A DNA stretch of 64,000 nt. Source: Streptomyces sp. 135 (GTDB taxonomy: Bacteria; Actinomycetota; Actinomycetes; Streptomycetales; Streptomycetaceae). This document shows positions 18,005 to 25,623 of this stretch, piece by piece (within the stretch, counting starts at the first letter, position 1; each line of letters opens with the position of its first letter). The position numbers and the translations under genes were made by a program. Below the pieces are notes generated by a model. The model did no database searches, had not been told where the DNA came from, and saw only the letters and a program-made list of their open reading frames with translations. Location: positions 7,619,415-7,683,414 of the forward strand of contig NZ_CP075691.1 in the NCBI RefSeq assembly GCF_020026305.1. The letters are read 5' to 3'.

Positions 18005-18811
18005 GTGAGCGCAGAGTCGACAACCTTCATCAATCACCCCATCAACAACGGCGTATTCAACTCCTACGCAGCGGTCGGCGACAGCTTCACCGAAGGCGTG
18101 GGTGACCCGGGCCCCGACGGCACGTTCGTCGGGTGGGCCGATCGCTTCGCCGTCCTGCTGGACGACCGGGTACCCGAGCACACCTTCCGGTACGCCAACC
18201 TCGCCGTGCGCGGCAAGCTCCTCGACCAGATCGTCGCGGACCAGGTGCCGCGCGCCAAGGAGCTGGCCCCCGACCTCGTGACGTTCTGCGCCGGCGGCAA
18301 CGACATCATCCGGCCCGGCACCGACCCCGACGAGCTGGCGGAGCGCTTCGAGCGGGCCGTCGTCGATCTGTCGTCTGCGGTCGGCACGGTCATGGTGACC
18401 ACCGGGTTCGACACCCGGGGCGTCGCCGTCCTCAAGCATCTGCGCGGCAAGATCGCCACCTACAACATGCATGTGCGTGCGGTCGCCGATCGCTACGGCT
18501 GCCCCGTGCTCGACCTGTGGTCCCTCAAGACCGTGCAGGACCGCCGGGCCTGGGACGGTGACCGGCTGCATCTGTCCGCCGAGGGGCACACGCGGGTGGC
18601 GTTGCGTGCCGCGCAGGTGATCGGCCTGGAGGTGCCGGCCGATCCCGACCAGGCGTGGCCGCCGCTGCCGCCTCGCGGGACGCTTGACCTGCGGCGGGAC
18701 GACATCCACTGGGCGCGGGAGTATTTGGTGCCGTGGATCGGGCGGCGTATTCGGGGGGAGAGCTCGGGGGATCACGTGGCGGCCAAGCGGCCGGATTTGT
18801 TGCCGCTTTAG
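18005..18811 (+). CDS. SGNH/GDSL-type hydrolase, cytoplasmic
   Basis: Esterase/lipase-like SGNH hydrolase of 268 residues. Block I is SYAAVGDSFTEGVGDPG with the catalytic Ser, block II is ANLAVRGK, block III has the Asn in FCAGGNDIIRPGTD, and block V has the Asp/His in WDGDRLHLSAEGHTRVAL. No signal peptide is seen, so it acts inside the cell. GTG 18005 has GAAGG 10 bases upstream and a stronger GGAGG 16 bases upstream; an ATG at 17995 is followed at once by a stop. The natural ester is unknown. Confidence 0.88.
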   Translation: MSAESTTFINHPINNGVFNSYAAVGDSFTEGVGDPGPDGTFVGWADRFAVLLDDRVPEHTFRYANLAVRGKLLDQIVADQVPRAKELAPDLVTFCAGGNDIIRPGTDPDELAERFERAVVDLSSAVGTVMVTTGFDTRGVAVLKHLRGKIATYNMHVRAVADRYGCPVLDLWSLKTVQDRRAWDGDRLHLSAEGHTRVALRAAQVIGLEVPADPDQAWPPLPPRGTLDLRRDDIHWAREYLVPWIGRRIRGESSGDHVAAKRPDLLPL

Positions 18812-18836
18812 CGCTCCGCTGGGTGGGGCGCTTTTG
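18810..18836 (+). terminator. Terminator overlapping the SGNH hydrolase stop codon
   Basis: An 8-bp stem (one G-T pair) of AGCGCTCC with GGGGCGCT, a 7-nt loop and a TTTT tail. It starts within the TAG stop codon. Confidence 0.6.
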
Positions 18837-18851
18837 GGTGCGGGTTTCTTG

Positions 18852-18888
18852 TGGTTGCTCGCGCAGTTCCTCGCGCCCCTTGCGGGGC
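18852..18888 (-). repeat. Streptomyces intergenic repeat, copy 1
   Basis: On the minus strand this reads AAGGGGCGCGAGGAACTGCG and continues CGAGCAACCA. It matches the repeat at 31506-31538 in the opposite orientation with only a few changes. The motif (GGGGCGCGGGGAACTGCGCG) is familiar from many intergenic regions of Streptomyces chromosomes; that last point is recalled knowledge, not something the window shows. Confidence 0.7.
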
Positions 18889-18906
18889 CGGGGTGGGGAA
18901 GTGGGG

Positions 18907-19521
18907 CTAGGGGGTTGTCAGTCGGGTGGGGTTCAGGCCCAGTTCTTGGGCCAGGGCCTCGTCCGTCCATCTGCGGGCCTTGGCTCGGGGGAGTGCCGCG
19001 TCGTAGGCCGTCATCTGGACCGCCAGGCCGTCGAGGAGTGCGGTGAGGCGCAGGGCCGCCCCCTCGGGGTCCGGGCAGTGGAACTCGCCCGCGGCCGAGC
19101 CCTCCGCGATGACCGCCGCCAGCGCCGCCTTCCACTGCTGGTCGAGGTCACGGGTCACCGCGCGTAGCGCCGGCTCCCGCAGGGCCGCGGACCAGCCCTC
19201 TATCCACAGCCGCCAGCCCTTGGCCTGGCCCGTCGGCGCGTACCACCGCACGGCCGCGCGCAACCGGCGCAGCGCCGAGGTGCGGCGGCCCAGCAGCTTG
19301 CGCAGCCGGGTCAGATCGCGCCGCGCGGCGTGCTCGAAGGCCGCGGCGACGAGCTTCTCCTTGGAGGAGAAGTGGTACAGCACCAGCGCGTTGCTCACCC
19401 CGAGGGCGGCCGCGACGTCCGCGATCCGCACGGCCGCCACGCCCCGCAGCTCGATCTGTTCGACGGTCGCGACGAGCATCTCCGCCCGCCGCTCCGCCAC
19501 GCTCAACCGCACCCCAGTCAC
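18907..19521 (-). CDS. TetR family transcriptional regulator
   Basis: Repressor-type regulator of 204 residues. The N-terminal HTH reads EQIELRGVAAVRIADVAAAL followed by GVSNALVLYHFSSKEKLVAA, the typical TetR recognition helix with LVLYHF. The C-terminal ligand domain is variable. The start is uncertain: GTG 19521 was chosen, GTG 19530 is also possible. It is divergent from the metallo-beta-lactamase-fold gene, with a near-palindrome between them that is its likely target. Confidence 0.88.
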   Translation of the reverse strand: MTGVRLSVAERRAEMLVATVEQIELRGVAAVRIADVAAALGVSNALVLYHFSSKEKLVAAAFEHAARRDLTRLRKLLGRRTSALRRLRAAVRWYAPTGQAKGWRLWIEGWSAALREPALRAVTRDLDQQWKAALAAVIAEGSAAGEFHCPDPEGAALRLTALLDGLAVQMTAYDAALPRAKARRWTDEALAQELGLNPTRLTTP

Positions 19522-19623
19522 GCCGTGCACCCTACCCAGGCCCGCGACTCCCGGAAGCCGAAGGCCCGCCCTCCGGAATCGGTCGGATCGGGCCTCCGGG
19601 AATGTGGCGTCGCGGGGCGTGGA

Positions 19624-19643
19624 CATAATGGTTAGGCCTATCC
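19624..19643 (+). promoter_or_regulatory. Candidate -10 and TetR-type operator in the divergent region
   Basis: CATAAT at 19624-19629 resembles a -10 box for the rightward gene. It is followed directly by GGTTAGGCCTATCC (19630-19643), a palindrome with a perfect TAGGCCTA core and two mismatched bases. A repressor bound here would block the rightward promoter. The TetR gene next door is the natural candidate. Confidence 0.5.
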
Positions 19644-19663
19644 ACCCCCCCTCAGGAGGTCCC

Positions 19664-20866
19664 GTGTCCCGGTCCCTGATTCCCGGGCTCCGCTCGCTGC
19701 GGACCCCCGCCTTCGGAGCGGATCCGGCCGGTGCGCGGCTGGCGCGGATCCGCAGCTCGCCGAACTTCTCCGTGGCCGATGGCTCCTTCCAGAACCCCGT
19801 GGGGGCGCGGACCAGACCCTCGGGGTCCACCATGGAGTTCGCCAAGATCTACTTCCGCAAGGAGGAGCGCGTACGCCGTGGCCCCGCCGGCACGGTCCCC
19901 GTGCACGCCACGACCCTCGCCGACCTCGCCAAGCCCCCGGCCGACGGGCTGCGGATCACCTGGATGGGGCACTCCAGCGTGCTCGCCGAGATCGACGGGC
20001 GGCGCGTGCTCTTCGACCCGGTGTGGGGCGAGCGGTGCTCGCCGTTCTCCTTCGCCGGGCCCAAGCGGCTGCATCCCGTGCCGGTGCCGCTGGCGGCCCT
20101 CGGCCCGGTCGACGCCGTGGTCATCTCGCACGACCACTACGACCACCTTGACATGCCGACGATCAAGGCGCTGGCCGGTACGGACACGGTGTTCGCCGTG
20201 CCGCTCGGCGTCGGCGCCCACCTGGAGCGCTGGGGCGTGCCCGCCGACCGGCTCCGCGAGCTCGACTGGCACGAGTCGGCTCAGGTGGCGGGCCTGACGC
20301 TCACGGCGACGCCCGCACGGCACTTCTGCGGCCGCGGCCTGCGCAACCAGCAGCACACGCTGTGGGCCTCCTGGGTGGTCGCCGGGCCCGAGCACCGCGT
20401 CTACCACAGCGGGGACACGGGCTACTTCCCCGGCTTCCGCGAGATCGGCGCCGCGCACGGACCGTTCGACGTCACGATGATCCAGATCGGTGCCTACAGC
20501 GATTTCTGGCCCGACATCCACATGACGCCCGAGGAGGGCATGCGGGCCCACCTCGACCTCCAGGGCGGGCACGCCCAGGGGCTGATGCTGCCGATCCACT
20601 GGGGCACGTTCAACCTCGCCCCGCACCCGTGGTCGGAGCCGGGGGAGGGCACCCTCGCCGCGGCGCGCGGCACGGGTGCCAGCATCGCGCTGCCCTGCCC
20701 CGGCGAGCCCTTCGAGCCCGGGGCCAAGGCCGTGCCCGGCGCCCCCTGGTGGCGCGGCGTCGCGATCGTGCCGGACGGGGGCTGGCCCGAGACGCCGATG
20801 GGCAGCAGCGGGCCGCAGGCCACGACGACGGACAGCGGCGACCAGGAAGCCGCGCCCGTGGCCTAG
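19664..20866 (+). CDS. Metallo-beta-lactamase-fold hydrolase (UlaG/NAPE-PLD-like)
   Basis: Metal-dependent hydrolase of 400 residues. The metal site is VISHDHYDHLDMPT (HxHxDH), preceded by ITWMGHSSVLAEIDGRRVLF and followed by ATPARHFCGRG and YHSGDTGYFPGF, the pattern of NAPE-PLD-like phosphodiesterases and UlaG. GTG 19664 has AGGAGGT 4 bases upstream. It is divergent from the TetR gene, which likely controls it. Substrate unknown. Confidence 0.88.
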   Translation: MSRSLIPGLRSLRTPAFGADPAGARLARIRSSPNFSVADGSFQNPVGARTRPSGSTMEFAKIYFRKEERVRRGPAGTVPVHATTLADLAKPPADGLRITWMGHSSVLAEIDGRRVLFDPVWGERCSPFSFAGPKRLHPVPVPLAALGPVDAVVISHDHYDHLDMPTIKALAGTDTVFAVPLGVGAHLERWGVPADRLRELDWHESAQVAGLTLTATPARHFCGRGLRNQQHTLWASWVVAGPEHRVYHSGDTGYFPGFREIGAAHGPFDVTMIQIGAYSDFWPDIHMTPEEGMRAHLDLQGGHAQGLMLPIHWGTFNLAPHPWSEPGEGTLAAARGTGASIALPCPGEPFEPGAKAVPGAPWWRGVAIVPDGGWPETPMGSSGPQATTTDSGDQEAAPVA

Positions 20867-20947
20867 GTCCTGTCGTCGCGGGTGGCGGTGCCGCGCCACT
20901 GCTTGAGGCGGTCGCGGCCCGGTCGGACTGCCTGGCCCGCGAAACAC

Positions 20948-20983
20948 CGTCGGCCCCTGCGGCGGGCGCCCCCGGGGCCGACG
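20948..20983 (+). terminator. Hairpin between convergent genes
   Basis: Arms CGTCGGCCCC (20948-20957) and GGGGCCGACG (20974-20983) are perfectly complementary with a 16-nt loop that is itself GC rich. It lies between the hydrolase gene and the end of the oppositely oriented ligase gene and could stop transcription from both sides. Confidence 0.6.
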
Positions 20984-21064
20984 ACACCCGGCAGACCCGC
21001 AAGGCCGGCCAAATGCGTTGGTTCGCATGGACGTGACCCTGGATGTCAAAGAGGGGCGCCCACG

Positions 21065-22897
21065 TCACCCCTCGGTCTGGAGCCGGGTCGCGATGTCCTG
21101 GCGCAGCTGTACCTTGTCCGTCTTGCCGACGGCGGTCAGGGGGAGTGCCGCAACCTCAACGAGCCGTTCGGGAAGCTTGAACCGGGCCAGTCCGCTGTCC
21201 TCCAAATACCCGCGGAGTTCCGGCAGGGTCGGCGCTCCTTCGTCACCGCCCACGACGTACAGGCACACGGCCTCGCCCATCACGCGATGGGGCATGGCGA
21301 CGGCTGCGGCGGCCCGCACCCCGGGGTGCGCCAGTACCGATGCCTCCAGTTCGTCCGCCGGGATCTTCTCCCCTCCCCGGTTGATCACGTCCTTGACGCG
21401 TCCGGTGACCACAAGGTTCCCGGACGCGTGGCGCCGGACGAGGTCACCGGTGCGGTAGTAGCCGTCGGGGGTGAAGGACGCGGCTGCCGCACCCCCGTGG
21501 TACTCCGTGATGACACCCGGCCCCCTGGCGAGGAGTTCGCCCATCTCGCCGTCGGCGACGGGCCGGCCCGCACCGTCCACCACGAGGATCTCGTCACCGG
21601 GCGACGAGGGGCGCCCCTGCGTGCTGAACGCCACCTCGGGCGGATCGTCGAGCCGGGTGAAGTTCAGCAGTCCCTCACTCATGCCGTAGACCTGTTGGAT
21701 TCGGCAGTCGAAGGCGCGACTCAGTTGGACGGCCGTGGACTCGTCCAGGCGCGCCCCGCCGACCTGGAGGACTTGCAGGCTCGACAGGTCGGCGCCGCTG
21801 GAGGCGGCGCGTGCCAGGAGCCACTGACGCGCGAGCGCGGGGGTGAGCGCGCAGTGGGTGACGCGTTCCCGCTCGATCAGCGACATGGCGGTGGCCGCGT
21901 CGTTCGGGTCGCAGAGTACGACCTTTCCGCCGCAGGCGAGTGTGCCGAGCACTCCGGGGGAGGCGAGTGCGAAGCCGTGCGTCACCGGCAGGACGGCGAG
22001 GAACACGGATTGGGGTGTCAGACCAGAGACCGCTGCCGCGCAGCGGGTCATGTGGCCGATCGCCTCATGGGTGCGGGCAATGGCCTTGGGAGCGCCCGTG
22101 GTTCCGCTCGACAGCAGGAAGAGGGAGGTGTCCGAGGGGTGCCGGACCGCAGGTACGGGAGGTGGGTCACCGGGCTCGATGAGACGGTCCATGTCCACGT
22201 GGCCGACGGCCCGGTCACCGGCATCCGAGACGAGCAGGGTACGCACCGAGGGGTGCCGTTCGCGAAGCTTCTCGGCGAGCCGCAGATGGTCGAAACGCTG
22301 ATGCCGGGCCGGTACGGCCAGCGCGGTCGGCGCCAAGGTGCTGATCACCGTCTCCAGTTCGTGCTCACGCAGGGCGGGGAGGGCGAGAACCGGGCGCGTG
22401 CCGAGCCTGACCAGCGCGAGTGTGAGGATCAGGAGCCGGGCCGTGTTGGGCAGTTGCACGAGTACGGCGTCGCCGGGCCGGATGCCGGTGCGCGCCAGCC
22501 GGGTGGCGCAGCCGGACACCGCCGCGTCGAGCCCGGCCCTGGTGAAGGTCTGCTCGGCGTCGACCAGCGCCGGCCGGTGCCCCGCGTGCACGTGGGTGCT
22601 CAGCACCACGGCGTCCAGGAACTCCGGACGCCACCAGCCGCGGTCCCGGTACTCTCGGCAGACCCCCGCGCCGGGCCTGCGGTCGCCGATGACGTCGGCG
22701 AGTTGCCGCACGGTGAAATCGTGCCGCGTCCAGAGATCGACGCGGGTGTCGAAGCGCTCGGTCAGGGCCAGCTGGATCTGCGTGAGGTCGACGGAATCGA
22801 GCCCGAGGTGCGCGCGCAGCTGCGCGTCCGGGCGCAGCAGCTCTTTCTCGATTCCCAAGTCACGAAGGATCTTTCGCACTTCTTCGATGCCCGTCAA
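21065..22897 (-). CDS. Carrier-protein/aryl-AMP-ligase fusion (DhbE/EntE-like)
   Basis: Two-domain protein of 610 residues. Residues 1-75 are a phosphopantetheine carrier domain with the attachment Ser35 in LGLDSVD. Residues 90-610 are an adenylate-forming ligase of the 2,3-dihydroxybenzoate/salicylate type: LLSSGTTGAPKAIARTHEA, VYGMSEGLLNFTRLDDPPE, DGYYRTGDLVRR, VKDVINRGGEKIPADE and the catalytic lysine in VGKTDKVQLR. A carrier in front of the ligase is unusual. The region that is HNFPL in DhbE reads HGFAL here, so the Asn that holds the 2-hydroxyl is missing and the acid is probably not 2-hydroxylated. Start: TTG 22897 with a perfect AAGGAGG at 22903-22909. Confidence 0.85.
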   Translation of the reverse strand: MTGIEEVRKILRDLGIEKELLRPDAQLRAHLGLDSVDLTQIQLALTERFDTRVDLWTRHDFTVRQLADVIGDRRPGAGVCREYRDRGWWRPEFLDAVVLSTHVHAGHRPALVDAEQTFTRAGLDAAVSGCATRLARTGIRPGDAVLVQLPNTARLLILTLALVRLGTRPVLALPALREHELETVISTLAPTALAVPARHQRFDHLRLAEKLRERHPSVRTLLVSDAGDRAVGHVDMDRLIEPGDPPPVPAVRHPSDTSLFLLSSGTTGAPKAIARTHEAIGHMTRCAAAVSGLTPQSVFLAVLPVTHGFALASPGVLGTLACGGKVVLCDPNDAATAMSLIERERVTHCALTPALARQWLLARAASSGADLSSLQVLQVGGARLDESTAVQLSRAFDCRIQQVYGMSEGLLNFTRLDDPPEVAFSTQGRPSSPGDEILVVDGAGRPVADGEMGELLARGPGVITEYHGGAAAASFTPDGYYRTGDLVRRHASGNLVVTGRVKDVINRGGEKIPADELEASVLAHPGVRAAAAVAMPHRVMGEAVCLYVVGGDEGAPTLPELRGYLEDSGLARFKLPERLVEVAALPLTAVGKTDKVQLRQDIATRLQTEG

Positions 22898-23113
22898 CCG
22901 GGCCTCCTTGCCTGAGATCACCTGGCGGGAACTGACCGATGCGACCGGTATGCCCAGTGCGGCTGGCCGTGAGACCGGCGCACGGAGGCAGTGGGAAGTG
23001 CGTGCGGCCACGGCGCACCCGCGAAGTCAGCAACCGCACTCCCGCGCGCCCTGCACTGTCCGTATTTCCCGTGCGACGCTGTGACATCACACCGGCTGAG
23101 CCTCTGGAGTGCG

Positions 23114-23959
23114 GTGAGCCCATTGAACAGCGAGACGCTCGGCGTACCGGGCGCGAGGATCTATTTCGAGGTACGGGGTGAAGGGCCTCTCCTGCTCCTC
23201 ATCGGAGGAGGAAACTCCGACGCGGCGGTGTTCAAACGCCTGGCCGACGTCCTGGCCGGGAGTCACCGCGTCGTTACCTACGATCCGCGCGGGAACTCAC
23301 GCAGCGTGCTCGACGGCCCCCCGGTGGACCAGAAAGTCGAGGAGCACGCCGACGATGCCTACCACCTGATCGAACATCTCGCCGACCCCGGCGAATCCGT
23401 GTACGTCTTCGGGAGCTGCTCGGGCGGGCTCACGGCGCTGGAACTCGCCATCCGCCACCCGGACCGTGTCCGCTCGGTCGTCGCCCACGAACCGCCTGTT
23501 CTGAGCATCCTTCCGGACGCCGAGCAGCACTTGGCACTCCTCGACGACATCTGCGGGACCCATCTCCGTGCGGGGATGCTGCCGGCCCTCACCAAACTGC
23601 AAGCCCTCCACGGCGGTCGGCCCGCGCCGGCTCTCCCCGAAGTGCACAACAACACCGACTTCTTCCTGACCCACTTCCTCCGGCCGTTCGCCCGCTTCGT
23701 GCCCGACCTCACCGCGCTGGAGGAAGTGGCGGACAAAGTGGTGTGGGCCGGCGGCCACGCCTCACGCGAGGACCTCGTGCACCGCCCGACGCTGGTCCTT
23801 GCCGGCCGGCTCGGCCGCGAGGTGCAACTGTTTCCCGGCGGGCACGTCGGCTACGCGCGGTACCCCGCCGACTTCGCCGAACGGCTCGTCGAGGTGCTCA
23901 CCCCCGTGGTCGACGCGGTGGACACCCGGCGGGCAAGGAGTACCGGCGGAAGGCAGTGA
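23114..23959 (+). CDS. Alpha/beta hydrolase
   Basis: Alpha/beta-hydrolase-fold protein of 281 residues. The oxyanion region is LLLLIGGGNSDAAVFKRLAD, the nucleophile elbow is VFGSCSGGLTAL (Ser in GxCSGG) and the late histidine is in FPGGHVGYARYP. GTG 23114 has GGAG 5 bases upstream. It is divergent from the carrier-ligase fusion and directly followed by the GT-B-like gene, so the three look like one small pathway. Its role (hydrolysis, or ester/amide transfer from the carrier) is open. Confidence 0.85.
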   Translation: MSPLNSETLGVPGARIYFEVRGEGPLLLLIGGGNSDAAVFKRLADVLAGSHRVVTYDPRGNSRSVLDGPPVDQKVEEHADDAYHLIEHLADPGESVYVFGSCSGGLTALELAIRHPDRVRSVVAHEPPVLSILPDAEQHLALLDDICGTHLRAGMLPALTKLQALHGGRPAPALPEVHNNTDFFLTHFLRPFARFVPDLTALEEVADKVVWAGGHASREDLVHRPTLVLAGRLGREVQLFPGGHVGYARYPADFAERLVEVLTPVVDAVDTRRARSTGGRQ

Positions 23960-23960
23960 C

Positions 23961-25220
23961 GTGCGCATCGTGATGGGGGCGCAGAACTGCGGCTTCGGTC
24001 CGGTCTCCGAACTCGTCGCGGTCTCTCGGCCGCTCCATGAGCACGAGAGGGTGTTCGTCGGGGACGGCGTCGCCGCTGTCTTCGCCCGGCGCAACCCTGA
24101 CGCCTTCGACGCCACGTACGACACCAGTGGGCTGTCGGAGCGCGCCAGGTCCGCAATCATCGAGGACTTGCTGCAGGGCAGCGACCACGTGGTCTCGGTC
24201 ATGGACGCCGAGTTGGTGCTCCGGTCCGTCGTGGCGGACAGGCCCGTGACCATGGTGGACAGTCTTTTCAGCTTCTGGCAGCTGACACAACCACTGACCG
24301 AGATCCTCGGCTTGTGTACGGCCATGCCACGTTCCGGTTTCGCCGCCGCGGACCTGCACCTGTCAGGCCTTTCCCCGCACGAGCGGATCGTCGCGGCTCA
24401 TCTGCTCGCCACCCACAGTGTCGTGCAGAACTTTCCCGGCGTCCCCGAGCGCGCAGCCGACTTCGCGGCCCTGGGTGAGGGGCCGCGAATGCATGTGACC
24501 GGCTCGATCGTCGACACCGAAGGCCTGCGGGACGTCGTGCGCACGGTGGAGCCGGAATACGATCTGCTGATCAACATCGGAGGGTTCAAGAACTTCCTCC
24601 TGGACTTCGACGTCAACAACGACTACGTACGCCTGCTCCACCGGTGGATTCCGGACCTGCTGCGTGACTGGCCCCGGTTCCGTCGCGTACTCGTCTGCGG
24701 CGGTCCGTTCGGCGAGGGCCGGGACCAGACCATCCGGGCCGCGGGCGGTCGCGCCGAATGCCGTCTCGTGCGCCACCGTGAACTGCTCCAGGTGGCCGCG
24801 ACCACCGCGGACTACCTGATGGCACCCGGGCTCACCACACTCCACGAATCGATCACCCTGGGGCGGCTGCCCCTGGCCATCCACGAGCAGCACTACGCCC
24901 ATGTCTTCACCATGCGCGCACTGGACGGCACGCTGTTCGGCCGTTTGGGGGGCCGGTTCACAGACGTGGTTCCGTCTCACCCGCTGCCGGAGGACGACTT
25001 CGCCGGGACCGTCGCCCTCGTCGAGCTGGCCGGCCGTATCCGGCAGAACCAGGAGCTTTACGCGAAGTACCGCAAAACATTCAACGAACGCATCGAGCAA
25101 TACCTCACTCTCACTCCACCGCAACGGCGACACGGCATCGAGGAACTCGGGAAACTGCTGAACGGCACCCCGACCCACTCGGTGATGACCGAGATCCTGG
25201 ACACGCCGCGTGCTACGTGA
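23961..25220 (+). CDS. GT-B-fold glycosyltransferase-like protein, function unknown
   Basis: Protein of 419 residues that I do not recognise by name. The N-terminus IVMGAQNCGFGPVSELVAVS resembles the first glycine-rich strand-loop of GT-B transferases. The C-terminal half has APGLTTLHESITLGRLPLAI and HEQHYAHVFTMRAL, which resembles the nucleotide-sugar site with its Glu. It may be related to cytosylglucuronate-synthase-like enzymes of nucleoside antibiotic clusters, but this is a weak recollection. GTG 23961 has GGAAGG 7 bases upstream and starts 1 base after the hydrolase stop, so both are co-transcribed. Confidence 0.6.
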   Translation: MRIVMGAQNCGFGPVSELVAVSRPLHEHERVFVGDGVAAVFARRNPDAFDATYDTSGLSERARSAIIEDLLQGSDHVVSVMDAELVLRSVVADRPVTMVDSLFSFWQLTQPLTEILGLCTAMPRSGFAAADLHLSGLSPHERIVAAHLLATHSVVQNFPGVPERAADFAALGEGPRMHVTGSIVDTEGLRDVVRTVEPEYDLLINIGGFKNFLLDFDVNNDYVRLLHRWIPDLLRDWPRFRRVLVCGGPFGEGRDQTIRAAGGRAECRLVRHRELLQVAATTADYLMAPGLTTLHESITLGRLPLAIHEQHYAHVFTMRALDGTLFGRLGGRFTDVVPSHPLPEDDFAGTVALVELAGRIRQNQELYAKYRKTFNERIEQYLTLTPPQRRHGIEELGKLLNGTPTHSVMTEILDTPRAT

Positions 25221-25623
25221 TGTGAAATGAACTTCAGCGACCTCGAGCCGCGTTGAGCAGGTTCAGTACGTCCCCGGCAATCCCTATTGCAGGCGGCTGG
25301 CAAGGGAACGCGTTGCGCTCCTCCGTGGTTTTCGCCCGATCCCGGAACACTGGACGGCGGAGTCGAATCGCACAGTGGTGCGAGGCGTCATACCAGAGCG
25401 GGACGCACCCCCGCTGACTTTGTCAACTGCCCACCGCACATGATGCGCCGCCGACTACCGTGAGTGTCCGTCGGGCGACACAGCGATCACGGCGCAGGCA
25501 TGCCATCGCGACCTGTCGGCCGGCACGGCGATGCCGAAACCATGCCGAACCTGCCGAAAACCATGCCGCAAAAGGGAGTCGGGCCGCCCGCTGGAGCCCC
25601 GTCGCCACGTACCTAGGACGCAG
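25221..25623. other. Gene-free stretch before the conservon
   Basis: No gene is supported. The only pattern I see is a run of degenerate ATGCCGAAAC units at 25531-25571 (ATGCCGAAAC, ATGCCGAAC, TGCCGAAAAC, ATGCCGCAAAA), about 55 bp before the cvnA start. No convincing promoter or terminator was found. Confidence 0.5.

Noticed and set aside
20882..22915. A 677-codon open frame on the plus strand
   Set aside because: Antisense to the carrier-ligase fusion, which carries all adenylation motifs.
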